From NCBI RefSeq assembly GCF_023074185.1, contig NZ_JADPKY010000077.1, forward strand, positions 1 through 54,487: a stretch of DNA of 54,487 nt. The letters are read 5' to 3'. Below are positions 17,701 to 27,148 of the stretch, in pieces (position 1 is the first letter of the stretch; each line of letters begins with the position of its first letter). The stretch is from Bradyrhizobium sp. 132. GTDB lineage: Bacteria; Pseudomonadota; Alphaproteobacteria; Rhizobiales; Xanthobacteraceae. A program made the translations under genes and the position numbers. Under the pieces are notes generated by a model. It was not told the DNA's origin. It ran no database searches and worked only from the letters and a program-made list of their open reading frames with translations.

Positions 17701-17883
17701 ATGCCCACCATACTAGACCTGCTCTATCGTGAATATTGCCGCGCCCGCCTCGCTGAAATGCGGAAACAGCTTCTGATCGCAGCTGAACGCTCTGAAGCTC
17801 TCGAAGCGCATCATCATCCGGATCAGGGTGACGATGAGAGGACGGACGCACAACGCAAGACCGGTCGCGGCGCGCCGAATTGA
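17701..17883 (+). CDS. Small hypothetical protein (60 aa)
   Basis: ATG 17701 with GGGGG six bases upstream. It begins PTILDLLYREYCRARLAEMRK, an amphipathic basic helix, then has an acidic/His-rich tail (EAHHHPDQGDDERTD). The N-terminal motif LLYREYCRARLAEMRKQ resembles a group of short bradyrhizobial hypothetical proteins that I recall but cannot name. No function can be given. Confidence 0.5.
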   Translation: MPTILDLLYREYCRARLAEMRKQLLIAAERSEALEAHHHPDQGDDERTDAQRKTGRGAPN

Positions 17884-17955
17884 AGCGGCCCCGAGACCGG
17901 CGATCTCTCCCGCATAGCAGTGACCAAGCAATTGGCAACAGTTTGGGAGGCAGCA

Positions 17956-18042
17956 ATGAATACAGCCGAGTACTATACCGTCATGGTGGCCTGCGTCTCG
18001 TGCCTGACCATTATCGGATTGATGGCCGTTGGGGCGTGGTGA
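17956..18042 (+). CDS. Very small membrane protein (28 aa)
   Basis: ATG 17956 preceded by GGAGG with five-base spacing, the best Shine-Dalgarno in this area; TGA at 18040-18042. It reads MNTAEYYTVMVACVSCLTII and ends GLMAVGAW: a short polar start and one membrane helix with two Cys. It lies 72 bp after the 60-aa ORF on the same strand. Not a known family. Supported by the ribosome site and hydrophobic pattern only. Confidence 0.45.
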   Translation: MNTAEYYTVMVACVSCLTIIGLMAVGAW

Positions 18043-18266
18043 GCATGATTGACAGCTGAACCGCGATCGCAGGCCGTACCGAGGCGCTGGCAAGCACGTT
18101 CGGTCGGACCTATGGCGCCGGACGCAGCACGCGCCGTACAGCATGGTCCGCCAATGGACGCTGCAAGACCTTCGCCTCGCATCGGTTTGCAGACATGATT
18201 CTTGCTGTGAGGTGAGCGTTGCCGCCGCTTCGTTCGACTGCGGCGGCTTCGCTTTAGATCCGGATG

Positions 18267-18602
18267 TCAGCTTCCGGGCGGGGTATACGAAGAACGCAGC
18301 TTCGCCGCGTTCTGGCGGACCTGCTTGATCTCGTCCTGCGTGAACAGCCGCGTCAGCTTCACGTTCTGCAGGGTACCCGCCGTGACAGTCAGGCCGGAAA
18401 TGGCCGGAGCCGCACTCGGATCAGGCACATCGAAAATTACCAAAACGCCTGGGCCGTCGGCCGCAACGCTGAACATCGAAATCAGCTTTCCGCCGGCCGC
18501 TTCGACGAGTTTTCTTGCCGCCTCCTGGCGATCGGTCGTGGGATTCTCCAAAATGGCATTGAGAGCGCGTGGTGTGTATTGTCCGGTGAGGCAAAAATGC
18601 AT
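18267..18602 (-). CDS. GYD domain-containing protein
   Basis: 111 residues. The start HFCLTGQYTPRALNAILENPTTDR and the middle GGKLISMFSVAADGPGVLVIFDVPD match the GYD family, small ferredoxin-fold proteins of unknown function in many proteobacteria, often oligomeric. The C-terminus (TRLFTQDEIKQVRQNAAKL) is the usual closing helix. Single gene. Confidence 0.85.
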   Translation of the reverse strand: MHFCLTGQYTPRALNAILENPTTDRQEAARKLVEAAGGKLISMFSVAADGPGVLVIFDVPDPSAAPAISGLTVTAGTLQNVKLTRLFTQDEIKQVRQNAAKLRSSYTPPGS

Positions 18603-19024
18603 GGCATGTCCTCCTCTGGGTTTTTGGCAATGACTTTCCCTGCCGTTCCGAACCGGTCGTTACGGCCGCTGCATCTGAAAAGATGAAGGTACTGCCCGCC
18701 GTGGGCATAAACGCCGTCGATAATTTCCGGGAGTTCGGCACGTCCCGGTGACGGCTCTCATGCGAGGCTACATCAACTCCCGAACGTGCGGAAGAGAATT
18801 CATCAGCCGCGACATGTCGCCCCTGTCAGTTGTCGCATCACGCCGAGTGATCTGTTTTTCCATCACACCGTGGCGTCCACAATCCACCAAGGCGAGAGCG
18901 ACGTGCAATCTGATCTTTCTCCGAGTTACTTTGCTTCCGCTCGTTCGGGGCGGCATGGATACGGGGCGCGTCTTCGCCTTCGCTCTTTGGGCTGTGGCGG
19001 AGTCGCTTTGCCCACCCTACAAAA
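18603..19024. other. Intergenic stretch
   Basis: 422 bp between GYD and lpxK. Near 18990-19020 a CTTTGCCCACCCTAC block resembles a common intergenic repeat. Short ORFs here have no ribosome site or family likeness and I do not call them. Confidence 0.4.
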
Positions 19025-20041
19025 TCATCGTCTGCCGAACCGCCGCTCGCGCGCCTTGTAGAGATGATTGCTGATCAGCTGCCGGAGCGCGGCCGGATCA
19101 TCGAACTCGAGCTGGACGGCGAAAGGCACGATGCCGTCGGGCACGCTTTCGCGGCCGTGCAGGCGTGCGAGATCCTTTTCCGTCGTCACCAGGATTTGCT
19201 GCTCGCGCTGTGCCTCCGCGGCGAGGGCTGCGATCTCATCGTTTGAAAACATGTGATGATCGGCGAAGGCGCGCGTGCGCGCGACCTCGATACCGCCAGC
19301 GCGTAACGTGCGGAAGAATCGTTCGGGATCGCCGATGCCGGCGAACGCAAACACCGGCTTGCCCAACAGTCTTGCGACCGACCCGGCATCCGGCTTCAGC
19401 CGCGCGCGCAGCTCCGGCTTGTTGCGCTTGGCCAGCTCGGCCGCGACATCGTTGGCGGCGCGGCCACCGCCGATCAGCACCAGCGCATCGGTGCGCGCGA
19501 GCTGCGCCTTCAGCGGTGCGCGCAGGGGCCCGGCCGGAAATACCTTGCCGTTGCCGAGGCCGCGTTCGCTGTCGATCACGATCAGCGAGGTGTCCTTCAA
19601 AACACGCGGGTTCTGGAAACCGTCGTCCATCAGGATCACGGTGGCGCCTTGCGACTTCGCCAGCACGACGCCGTCAAGGCGATCGCGCGCGACTGCAACA
19701 GGGACGTCGCGCGCCATCATCAGCGGCTCGTCGCCGATGTCGGAAGCGGTGTGACGCATCCGGTCGACCATCACCGGGCCCGTCAGGCGTCCGCCATAGC
19801 CGCGGCTGAGCACTACCGGCGTCTCGCCGAGCTCGCGCAAGAGCTTCGTCAGCGCCAGCACGGTCGGCGTCTTGCCGGCGCCGCCGACATGGTAGTTGCC
19901 GACGCAGATTACGGGGATGCCGGCGTCCACGCCCTCGCGCAGCATCCGCCGTTCGGTGATCGCGCCGTAGAGCACGCCCAGCGGCGATAATACGCGCGAC
20001 TCGAGGGAACGTGGCCGGTACCAGAAGGCCGGCTCACGCAT
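19025..20041 (-). CDS. lpxK: Tetraacyldisaccharide 4'-kinase
   Basis: 338 residues. Walker A in VGNYHVGGAGKTPT (about residues 47-60), DDGFQNPRVLKD (the DDGFQ signature of LpxK) and the C-terminal TTEKDLARL motif. It phosphorylates the 4' position of the lipid A precursor at the inner membrane; the N-terminal region (PRSLESRVLSPLGVLYGAIT) is the usual membrane-associated helix. It overlaps the end of waaA by 8 bp, so the two are one operon. Confidence 0.96.
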   Translation of the reverse strand: MREPAFWYRPRSLESRVLSPLGVLYGAITERRMLREGVDAGIPVICVGNYHVGGAGKTPTVLALTKLLRELGETPVVLSRGYGGRLTGPVMVDRMRHTASDIGDEPLMMARDVPVAVARDRLDGVVLAKSQGATVILMDDGFQNPRVLKDTSLIVIDSERGLGNGKVFPAGPLRAPLKAQLARTDALVLIGGGRAANDVAAELAKRNKPELRARLKPDAGSVARLLGKPVFAFAGIGDPERFFRTLRAGGIEVARTRAFADHHMFSNDEIAALAAEAQREQQILVTTEKDLARLHGRESVPDGIVPFAVQLEFDDPAALRQLISNHLYKARERRFGRR

Positions 20042-21350
20042 TGGCGGCTCCCATCTCGATCCGCAACTGCAACAGATAGGGCTCGAGCGCGGTCATGGTG
20101 CGGTTGAGCGCGCCGCCGAGATCCTCGACTACGCCGGCGCCCGACCGATGCATCTTGTCGCGCACGGTGGGATCGGCGAGCAACTGCCCGAGTTGCTTGA
20201 TCAGCAATTCCTGCGTCTCGGCCTGGCGCGCGCCGCCGCTGCGGTCGAGCGCCTCGTAGACATCGGCGAAATTGAAGACGTGCGGACCGTGGACGATGGC
20301 CGCGCCGAGCTTGATCGCCTCGATCGGATTCTGGCCGCCATGACGGATCAGCGATCCGCCCATGAACACGATCGGCGAGAGGCGGTAGAACAGACCGAGT
20401 TCGCCCATGGTGTCGGCGACATAAACGTCGGTAGTCGCAGTCGGCAGCTCGTCGCGCGAGCGCAGGGCCGGCTTCAGGCCAGACGCCGTGATCAGGCCCG
20501 CGATCGAGGAGCCGCGATCCGGATGGCGCGGCACGATCACGGTCAAAAGCTGCGGGAAGAAACCGGCGAGGCTGCGATGGGCCGCCACCAGCATCTCCTC
20601 CTCGCCCGGATGGGTCGAGGCGGCGACGATGATCGGACGCCCGCGCGTCATCGCCATCAGCCGTTCGAGCTTGGCGAGATCGGCCGGCGGCGCGGGAACG
20701 TCGAGCTTGAGATTGCCCGTGGTGAGCACGTCGCGGCCGCCGAGCGTCGAAAAGCGCTCGGCATCGGTCTTGGACTGCGCCAGACAAATGTCGAACCGCG
20801 ACAGCAGCGCCGAGATGGTGCCGTGCATGCGGCGCCAGCGCGGGAAGGAACGCGGCGACATCCGCCCGTTGATCAGCACCATCGGCACGCGTCGCGCAGC
20901 GCCCGCCAGGATCAGGTTCGGCCACAAATCGGATTCGATGAACAGCGCCAGCGACGGCTTCCAATGGTCGAGGAAGCGCGCGACATAACGCGGGGAATCA
21001 TACGGCACGTATTGATGGATGACGTCCGGCGGAAAGCGTTTTGCCACCACCGCGGCCGAGGTGACGGTGCCGGAGGTGAGCAGAATGCGCAAATTGAGAT
21101 CGCGCAAGCGCTCGATCAGCGCGGCAGCGGCCAGGACCTCGCCGACGCTGGCGCCGTGAATCCAGACCAGCGGGCCGTGCGGCCGCACGTCCCGGGACAG
21201 GCCCCGCCGCTCGCCGACGCGCGCGGGATCTTCCTTGCCCTGTTTCAGGCGCCGCTTGATCAGCGCAGGCGCGAGCGGCACCAGGCCGCGAGCCAGCCGC
21301 CGATACATCCGCAGCGTCATCGGCAGCGAGCCGGGCAGCGATTTAGGCAT
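20034..21350 (-). CDS. waaA: 3-deoxy-D-manno-octulosonic acid transferase
   Basis: 438 residues from ATG 21350, which overlaps the upstream acyltransferase stop by 8 bp. Later ATGs (21320) are possible. GT30 features: N-terminal membrane segment, WIHGASVGEVLAA (catalytic Glu region), TSGTVTSA, FIESDLWPNL, AASTHPGEEE, and the C-terminal GGSLIRHGGQNPIEA loop. It adds Kdo from CMP-Kdo to the lipid A precursor on the cytoplasmic face. Operon with lpxK. Confidence 0.95.
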   Translation of the reverse strand: MPKSLPGSLPMTLRMYRRLARGLVPLAPALIKRRLKQGKEDPARVGERRGLSRDVRPHGPLVWIHGASVGEVLAAAALIERLRDLNLRILLTSGTVTSAAVVAKRFPPDVIHQYVPYDSPRYVARFLDHWKPSLALFIESDLWPNLILAGAARRVPMVLINGRMSPRSFPRWRRMHGTISALLSRFDICLAQSKTDAERFSTLGGRDVLTTGNLKLDVPAPPADLAKLERLMAMTRGRPIIVAASTHPGEEEMLVAAHRSLAGFFPQLLTVIVPRHPDRGSSIAGLITASGLKPALRSRDELPTATTDVYVADTMGELGLFYRLSPIVFMGGSLIRHGGQNPIEAIKLGAAIVHGPHVFNFADVYEALDRSGGARQAETQELLIKQLGQLLADPTVRDKMHRSGAGVVEDLGGALNRTMTALEPYLLQLRIEMGAANA

Positions 21351-22056
21351 CTGCAGGTCCCGGGCGGCCGAGTTGCGCATAGGCGCGCCGGGTCGCCTCG
21401 TTCAAGGTCTCTTCCAGCTCGAGCCGCAGCGCTTCCATGGTGGCGGCGTCCGCATCCGGCGGAACGTGGATTTCCTTGATGCCGACCAATGCGCCCCGCC
21501 CGAACGGCAGGTTGATGGTGGTGCGGTCCCAGTTCTCGAGCCGGACGAAGCGGCTGGTCGCCATCGCAAAAGGCATGATCGGCCGCCCCGATTCCCGTGC
21601 GAGCATGATGATGCCGAGCCCGGCCACGCGCGAGCGTTTGGGGACATCGGCGGTCAGCGCGACATTACAACCGTCCTGGAGCGTCCGCACCATTTCCTTG
21701 AAGGCGCCGACCCCACCCTTGCGGTGAAACGCGCCGCCATGATCGCCGGACCCGCGGATGGTGCCGATGCCGAGCCGCTCGGCGGCGATCGCGTTGAACT
21801 CGCCGTCGCGGTGACGGGAGATCAGGACCCTGGCCTTGTACCAGTCCTTGTTCTTGATGAAGGGGGTGAGGAAATGCTGGCCGTGCCAGAACGCGAAGAT
21901 CGCCGGGATCTGCGGCTCGACGCGGTCATAGACGTCAGGCGGATCGAACGTGAATGTGTTGGTCCGCCAGACCAGACGCAGATATTCGGCCGCCAGGATT
22001 CCCACGGCACGCTGAACGAAGCTGCTCCGTAGCGCATTGCGAAGCAGCTTTTTCAA
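21343..22056 (-). CDS. Lysophospholipid acyltransferase family protein (DUF374)
   Basis: 237 residues. AIFAFWHGQHFLTPF carries the H-x4-like acyltransferase site of this family (WHGQ), followed by SRHRDGEF, GSGDHGGAFHRKGG and TADVPKRSRVAGLGIIMLAR. The family is related to lipid acyltransferases. Placement before waaA and lpxK suggests a role in lipid A or lipid supply, which is inference from context. The start overlaps the DUF4170 stop by 4 bp. Confidence 0.88.
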   Translation of the reverse strand: MKKLLRNALRSSFVQRAVGILAAEYLRLVWRTNTFTFDPPDVYDRVEPQIPAIFAFWHGQHFLTPFIKNKDWYKARVLISRHRDGEFNAIAAERLGIGTIRGSGDHGGAFHRKGGVGAFKEMVRTLQDGCNVALTADVPKRSRVAGLGIIMLARESGRPIMPFAMATSRFVRLENWDRTTINLPFGRGALVGIKEIHVPPDADAATMEALRLELEETLNEATRRAYAQLGRPGPADA

Positions 22057-22295
22057 CGCGCCGGTTCTTGATTCGGGTCGAGCAGCCGATGGAGATGGAC
22101 GATGAAATAGCGCATCTGCGCGTTGTCGACCGTGCTCTGCGCCTTGGCCCGCCAGGCGGCGTGGGCCGTCGCATAGTTCGGATAGAGGCCGACGACCTCG
22201 ACCTCGTCGAGGTTCTTGAAGGTGTTGTGCTCGAGATCGACGAGCTCGCCGCCGACGACGAGGTGGAGCAGTTGTTGCGGGGCACTATCTGGCAT
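22053..22295 (-). CDS. DUF4170 domain-containing protein
   Basis: 80 residues from ATG 22295, chosen because AGGA lies nine bases upstream and homology starts at PQQLLHLVVGGELV. An upstream ATG at 22340 would add 15 residues. Pattern LYPNYATAHAAWRAKAQSTVDNAQMRYFIVHLHRLLDP is the DUF4170 family, small soluble proteins in alphaproteobacteria usually next to lipid A genes. Function unknown. Confidence 0.88.
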   Translation of the reverse strand: MPDSAPQQLLHLVVGGELVDLEHNTFKNLDEVEVVGLYPNYATAHAAWRAKAQSTVDNAQMRYFIVHLHRLLDPNQEPAR

Positions 22296-22355
22296 CGGTT
22301 CTGTTCCTAACGGGCTGCCCGGCAAAGCAGTGTTCGACAAGCACGAGAAAGCGCT

Positions 22356-23174
22356 TCACGGCAAGGGGCGGTTTCGAAAATGCGCGACAATGTTCGCATG
22401 ACGATCGCGACCCGCTGCCACCAGCACCCCGTGCGTGACTTCCCGGCGGTTATAGAGGATGGGATCTCCGAAGAGGTCGCTCATCCTACCATCCGCTTCC
22501 TGCACGATCAAATCGGCCGCCGCAAGGTCCCAATCATGACTGTTGCCGCCCGCAAAAGCCGCATCCAGCGCGCCATGGGCGACCCGGCAGAGCCGCAGCG
22601 CGAGCGAACCGATTCGCGGATGCAGCTTGATCTCGCCCAGTGACGGCTTCAGGCGCTCGACCAAGGGCTTCGGGCCCGCGACACGCGAGAAGTCGAGATC
22701 GGATCCGGACGTCGCCCGCACGGCCTTGCCGTTGAGCGTCGTGCCCTGCCCGCGCGCCGCGAAGAAGAACTCGTCGCTGGTCGGCGCGAACACCGCACCC
22801 AGCACCGGCAAGGCATCCTCGACCAGCGCGACGCTGACGCACCATTCGTCATGGCCGTTGAGGTAGTTGCGGGTGCCGTCGATGGGATCGACGATCCAGG
22901 TCAGCCGCCGCGACAGCCGCACCTCGTCGTCGGCGCTCTCCTCCGACAGCCAGCCATAGTCGGGCGTCGCTGCGCGCAGGCGCGCTTCCAGGAGATCGTT
23001 GACGGCAATGTCGGCCTCCGAGACCGGCGAGGACGCGCCCTTGGTCCACTTCTTCAGCTCGGTGCGGAACATCGACCGCGCGAGTGCGCCCGCCTCTCGC
23101 ACCGTGTCTCTCAGCAGCGCGGCGTCGCGCGTCAGGACGGTTTCGCTTGTTGAGTTCGCGTCAGCGTCCGCCAA
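22356..23174 (-). CDS. cysQ: Inositol monophosphatase family protein, CysQ-like 3'(2'),5'-bisphosphate nucleotidase
   Basis: 272 residues. Metal-binding motifs of the Li-sensitive phosphatase superfamily: WLSEES, WIVDPIDGTRNYLNG and HDWDLAAADLIV. It probably removes the 3' phosphate from PAP(S) during sulfate assimilation; an inositol-phosphatase role cannot be excluded from sequence alone. Its start overlaps the pmbA stop by 14 bp, so pmbA, cysQ and the following genes may share a transcript. Confidence 0.87.
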   Translation of the reverse strand: MADADANSTSETVLTRDAALLRDTVREAGALARSMFRTELKKWTKGASSPVSEADIAVNDLLEARLRAATPDYGWLSEESADDEVRLSRRLTWIVDPIDGTRNYLNGHDEWCVSVALVEDALPVLGAVFAPTSDEFFFAARGQGTTLNGKAVRATSGSDLDFSRVAGPKPLVERLKPSLGEIKLHPRIGSLALRLCRVAHGALDAAFAGGNSHDWDLAAADLIVQEADGRMSDLFGDPILYNRREVTHGVLVAAGRDRHANIVAHFRNRPLP

Positions 23175-24564
23175 GCGTCAAACTTTCGATGCGCACCGTC
23201 GGCGCATTGACGCCGTAGCGGAACTCGAGATTGTTCGCCGGCTGCATCGACTTGAAGATCTCGAACAGATGGCCGGCGATCGTCACCTCGCTAACGGCAT
23301 AGGTGAGCTCGCCGTTCTCGATCCAGAAGCCGGAGGCGCCGCGGCTGTAATCGCCGGTGACGCCGTTGACGCCCGAGCCGATCAAATCGGTGACGTAGAA
23401 GCCCTGCTTGATATCGGCGATCAGCTCGGCCGGCGTCGGCGTGCCGGGTTCGAGATGCAGATTGTACGGCCCGGGTGACGGCGAGGAGGACACGCCGCGA
23501 TGGGCGTGGCCGGTGGTGGTGAGGCCGAGCTCGCGCGCGGTGGCGCAGTCGAGCAGCCAAGTCGTCAGCACGCCTTCGTCGATCAGCGCGATCTTCTTCA
23601 CCGCAACGCCTTCGGCGTCAAACGTCTGCGAGCGCAGGCCGCGTTTGCGCAGGGGGTCGTCGATGATGCGGATGTTCCTGGCGAACAGCTGCTGGCCGAG
23701 CTTGTCCTTCAGAAAGCTGGTCTTGCGCGCGATCGAAGCGCCATTGATGGCACCGACGACGTGACCGACCAGCGAGCCCGAGACGCGCAGATCGAACACC
23801 ACAGGCACCTTGCAGGTCTCGACCTTGCGCGGATTGGCGCGGGCCACGGTGCGCTCGCCCGCGGAACGGCCGATGATCTCCGGTGACAAGAGGTCCGCAC
23901 CATGCGGCGCCGAGGTGAAATCGTAGTCGCGCTCCATGCCGGTGCCTTCGCCGACGATGGCGGTGGCGGAGATGCCCTGGCTGGAACGCAGATAAGAGCC
24001 GTGGAAGCCGGTGCTGGTGACGAGCACCATGCCGCCCATGCCGGCGGAGGCCGAGGCGCCGCCGGATTTGGCCACGCCCTTCACGCTGAGCGCCGCGGCT
24101 TCGGCTTCGAGCGCGCGGCGCTCCAGCTCCGAGGTTGCGGGTACGTCGGGGTCGAGCAGATCGAGATCGGGGAAGTCGCGCGCGAGCAGCGCGGGATCGG
24201 CAAGACCGACATATTTATCGTCTGGCGCAACGCGCGCCATCGCAACGGCGCGTTCGGCAAGCGTGGTCACGGCATCGCCGCTGGCGTCGTTGGTCGAGAC
24301 CACCGCCTGGCGCCGGCCGACCAGCACGCGCAGGCCGACATCGTCGCCCTCGGACCGCTCGGATTCCTCGACGCGGCCGTCGCGCACCTCGACGCCTTGC
24401 GAGACGCCACGTACCGCGACCGCATCGGCCGCATCTGCGCCGGCGCGTTTGGCAGCCTCCACCAGCCGCTGCGCGAGATCGGAGAGCGCAGACTGGTCAA
24501 ACAGGTCGCGGCCGGATGTGGACGAATCCTTGGGCGAAAGCGTCGAGCTTGGTGAAGGGTTCAC
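23161..24564 (-). CDS. pmbA: TldD/PmbA family metalloprotease-like protein PmbA (TldE)
   Basis: 467 residues from GTG 24564 (CAGGA nine bases upstream). TldE-type features: N-terminal ADAADAVAVRGVSQGVEVRDG, the middle GAINGASIARKTSFLKDKLGQQ, and C-terminal GVNGVTGDYSRGASGFWIENGE. As usual for the TldE subunit there is no HExxxH zinc site. With TldD it matures or degrades small peptides. The partner tldD is not in this window. First gene of the run to lpxK; divergent from DUF6101. Confidence 0.93.
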   Translation of the reverse strand: MNPSPSSTLSPKDSSTSGRDLFDQSALSDLAQRLVEAAKRAGADAADAVAVRGVSQGVEVRDGRVEESERSEGDDVGLRVLVGRRQAVVSTNDASGDAVTTLAERAVAMARVAPDDKYVGLADPALLARDFPDLDLLDPDVPATSELERRALEAEAAALSVKGVAKSGGASASAGMGGMVLVTSTGFHGSYLRSSQGISATAIVGEGTGMERDYDFTSAPHGADLLSPEIIGRSAGERTVARANPRKVETCKVPVVFDLRVSGSLVGHVVGAINGASIARKTSFLKDKLGQQLFARNIRIIDDPLRKRGLRSQTFDAEGVAVKKIALIDEGVLTTWLLDCATARELGLTTTGHAHRGVSSSPSPGPYNLHLEPGTPTPAELIADIKQGFYVTDLIGSGVNGVTGDYSRGASGFWIENGELTYAVSEVTIAGHLFEIFKSMQPANNLEFRYGVNAPTVRIESLTLGGR

Positions 24565-24828
24565 AAACGAAATCCTGTTGGGGTGGGGTTCGGGACCGGA
24601 ACCCACAGATGTGCCCTGATAGCGCGGACTTCAAGCATTTTCAGCCCGCCGAAAGTTCAGATTCGCACAGTTGGCGCAACGTCTCGTCAATCATGCGCGC
24701 CAAGGTCTTGTCAATCATGCTCGGCGGTGAGGTTGGATTAACCAGCCTTTTTAAGCGGTTTCGGAAACGCCCGCGCTAAGGTCCTCACATCGACCGGGAA
24801 CATAATCCTGGCGGGGAGAACTAAAGCC

Positions 24829-25347
24829 GTGAGGCGTCAAACAGCAACAAGCGGGACCGCTCCCGCCGGGTCGAGCCGCTCCCTGCGGCTCGACCCCCTT
24901 TCCCTTCCGGTCCGCTTCGATGCGCATGATCCGCGCGCCGACGGATATGTCCGGCAGATCGAGCTTCATCGCGAACGCGTCGTGCTGCGCCGTGCCGTCC
25001 GCGGCATGCGGATGGCAATCAACGTCCGCGTCAGCGACTTCACCGGCGTCGCGCTACGCGGCAATGACGAGGCGCAGTCCCTCGTCCTCGTGCACCGCGA
25101 TCCCTCGCTCTCCGTTCCGCTGCTGGTCAGCGCCGATGGCGACGAGCTCAGCGAAGCATGGGCGATCTGGAGCGAGCTGTTCGCGCTTCCGCAGCTCGAC
25201 GAAGGCGCACGCAAGCCGTCACCGCGCCGTCGCCGCGCCAACGCGATCCGCGACCGCCGTCCGAAATTCTTGATGCGCCGGCGCACCGGTGTCGCACGGG
25301 AGTTGTCGGTGCATCGCGATGAGCGCGAGATTATCGCGCGGACTTAA
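24829..25347 (+). CDS. DUF6101 family protein
   Basis: 172 residues from GTG 24829, with a GGGGAG sequence about ten bases upstream. The domain LPVRFDAHDPRADGYVRQIELHRERVVLRRAVRGMRMAINVRV-type pattern is a PilZ-like beta-rich fold found as DUF6101 in bradyrhizobia. A strongly basic patch (RKPSPRRRRANAIRDRR) follows. No function known. Its stop overlaps the convergent ubiA stop. Confidence 0.75.
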   Translation: MRRQTATSGTAPAGSSRSLRLDPLSLPVRFDAHDPRADGYVRQIELHRERVVLRRAVRGMRMAINVRVSDFTGVALRGNDEAQSLVLVHRDPSLSVPLLVSADGDELSEAWAIWSELFALPQLDEGARKPSPRRRRANAIRDRRPKFLMRRRTGVARELSVHRDEREIIART

Positions 25348-26276
25348 GCCGCCCGCATCACCGCGTCGGCCAGCAAACCCGCAAACAGCAGAAGTCCCGC
25401 GTCGCGGTTCGAATAGAACAGGCGCTTGCAGAGTTCGCCGTCGCTGATATCCAGCCGCGCGATCTGCCACGACAGATGCATGGCGAAGGCCATCAGTCCG
25501 AGCCACGCCGGCCAGCGCGCATCGCCTGACGCCAGTGCCACGCCGATCAGCATCACCGCAAGGCCGTAGAACAAGATCAGCGCCTGGTGCGTATGGGCGC
25601 CGAACAGACGCGCGGTGGACTTGATGCCGATCAGCGCATCGTCCTCGGCGTCCTGGTGCGCGTAGATCGTGTCGTAGCCGATCACCCAGGAAATCGCGCC
25701 GGCATAGAGCACGAGCGCGGTGACGTCGATGCGTCCGAAGGTGACGGCAAATCCCATCAGGGCGCCCCAGGAGAAGGCGAGCCCGAGCACGGTCTGCGGC
25801 CACCAGGTGATGCGCTTCATGAACGGGTAGATCGCGACGATCAGCAGCGAGGCAACGCCGGTCAGGATCGCGAAGCGGTTGAACTGCAGCAACACCACGA
25901 GCCCGATCAGCGCCTGCGCGACCATGAAGGCCAGCGCCTGTTTCGCGCTCACCTGGCCCGACGGCAGCGGCCGCGAGCGGGTGCGCTCGACCTTGTCGTC
26001 GAGATCGCGGTCGGTAATGTCGTTCCAGGTACAGCCGGCGCCCCGCATCACGAAGGCGCCGACGAAGAACAGGACGATGGTGAGCGGCAGGCGGCCGACG
26101 TCATGCGCCATGCCGGCGGCGAGCGCCGCCGACCACCAGCACGGCATCAACAGAAGCCAGGAGCCGATCGGACGATCGAAGCGGGACAAGCGCAGATAAG
26201 GCCGCGCCCATTGCGGCGCGCGCGTATCGACCCAGTTGCCGGTGGAATCGGCAACGCGGGCGGATGTATCGTTCAT
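25344..26276 (-). CDS. ubiA: 4-hydroxybenzoate octaprenyltransferase
   Basis: 310 residues with about eight membrane helices. First Asp-rich motif NDITDRDLDDKVERTRSRPL and second YAHQDAEDDALIGIKS, both needed for Mg-prenyl diphosphate binding; the N-terminal RFDRPIGSWLLLMP is typical. It prenylates 4-hydroxybenzoate in ubiquinone synthesis at the inner membrane. Its ATG overlaps the stop of the upstream secreted protein gene by 4 bp. Confidence 0.96.
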   Translation of the reverse strand: MNDTSARVADSTGNWVDTRAPQWARPYLRLSRFDRPIGSWLLLMPCWWSAALAAGMAHDVGRLPLTIVLFFVGAFVMRGAGCTWNDITDRDLDDKVERTRSRPLPSGQVSAKQALAFMVAQALIGLVVLLQFNRFAILTGVASLLIVAIYPFMKRITWWPQTVLGLAFSWGALMGFAVTFGRIDVTALVLYAGAISWVIGYDTIYAHQDAEDDALIGIKSTARLFGAHTHQALILFYGLAVMLIGVALASGDARWPAWLGLMAFAMHLSWQIARLDISDGELCKRLFYSNRDAGLLLFAGLLADAVMRAA

Positions 26277-26938
26277 CGGGTGAGGACGTTGCCGTTGAGT
26301 GTGTCGAAGGTGCTGCCGCCCTTCTTGCCGGAATTGGCCTCGGGCGCCGAGGCCGACGAGCCCAGCACTTCGCTCAATGACGGGCCGGCCGGACCGCGCG
26401 GCTGGTTCTGCATCTGCTGCGCGACGTTGCAGACCTTCGCCTGCATGGCCTCAGTGTTCTTGTGGCCATCCTTCATCTGCCCGCCGACCTGCGGCGGGAT
26501 CCCGCATTTGGCGGCGTTGGCCTCGATGTATTTGACCATCTTGGATTCGGCCTGGCTGAAGTTGCGGATCAGCTTGCAGGCCTCGTCCGGCGGCGCGTGA
26601 CGGTCGCTTGCGACCTTGATCAGCTTGCCGCGCTTTTCGGCTTCCTCACGCAGAGGCATGAACGCCTTCATGCAATCCTCGGCGGGACCACCTTGTGTCG
26701 GCGGAGCCGCGCTGAAAGCGCCGGTGCCGCCACCGACGGGCGCAGCGCCGTTCACGGGGAAGGACGATTGCGGCGCGCCGCCGACGGAGGCGACGGGCGC
26801 GGAGCCATTCACGGGCGGGAACGCGGAACTGGTTGGGGCCTGACCGGGCAACGGCGCCGGGAAACCCTGCGCATAGGCACAAGCGGCACCCATCGTGACC
26901 ATGGCGGCAGTGATTGGAACCATCAAATGACGGATCAT
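26273..26938 (-). CDS. Secreted hypothetical protein upstream of ubiA
   Basis: 221 residues from ATG 26938. A signal peptide (VPITAAMVTMGAACAYAQG) is followed by a Pro/Gly/Ala/Ser low-complexity stretch (residues ~25-75) and a helical domain with three or four Cys (EDCMKAF, DEACKLIRNF, NAAKCGIPPQ, AKVCNVAQQM). I do not recognise the family, though similar proteins with this Cys pattern are common in bradyrhizobia. It overlaps ubiA by 4 bp. Periplasmic location inferred. Confidence 0.75.
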   Translation of the reverse strand: MIRHLMVPITAAMVTMGAACAYAQGFPAPLPGQAPTSSAFPPVNGSAPVASVGGAPQSSFPVNGAAPVGGGTGAFSAAPPTQGGPAEDCMKAFMPLREEAEKRGKLIKVASDRHAPPDEACKLIRNFSQAESKMVKYIEANAAKCGIPPQVGGQMKDGHKNTEAMQAKVCNVAQQMQNQPRGPAGPSLSEVLGSSASAPEANSGKKGGSTFDTLNGNVLTR

Positions 26939-27148
26939 CAAGGCAGTCTCTCCGGCAGGAGCTTGCGGGATTCGGCGTCTTCCCAATTGAAGCGCAACCA
27001 GCGCGCTCGCGATTTTACGATTCCCGCCGGCCCTTAACAACCCGCCGAATAGGGCAAGAGCGCGGCGCGCCGACGCACCAATTTGGCAATATTTACCCCG
27101 AAAGTACTGCTTTCGGTTAAGAACCGCCACAAATTGGACCTTTGAACG

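Noticed and set aside
18748..19074. Plus-strand ORF between GYD and lpxK
   Set aside because: No ribosome site, no family; runs into the lpxK 3' end antisense.
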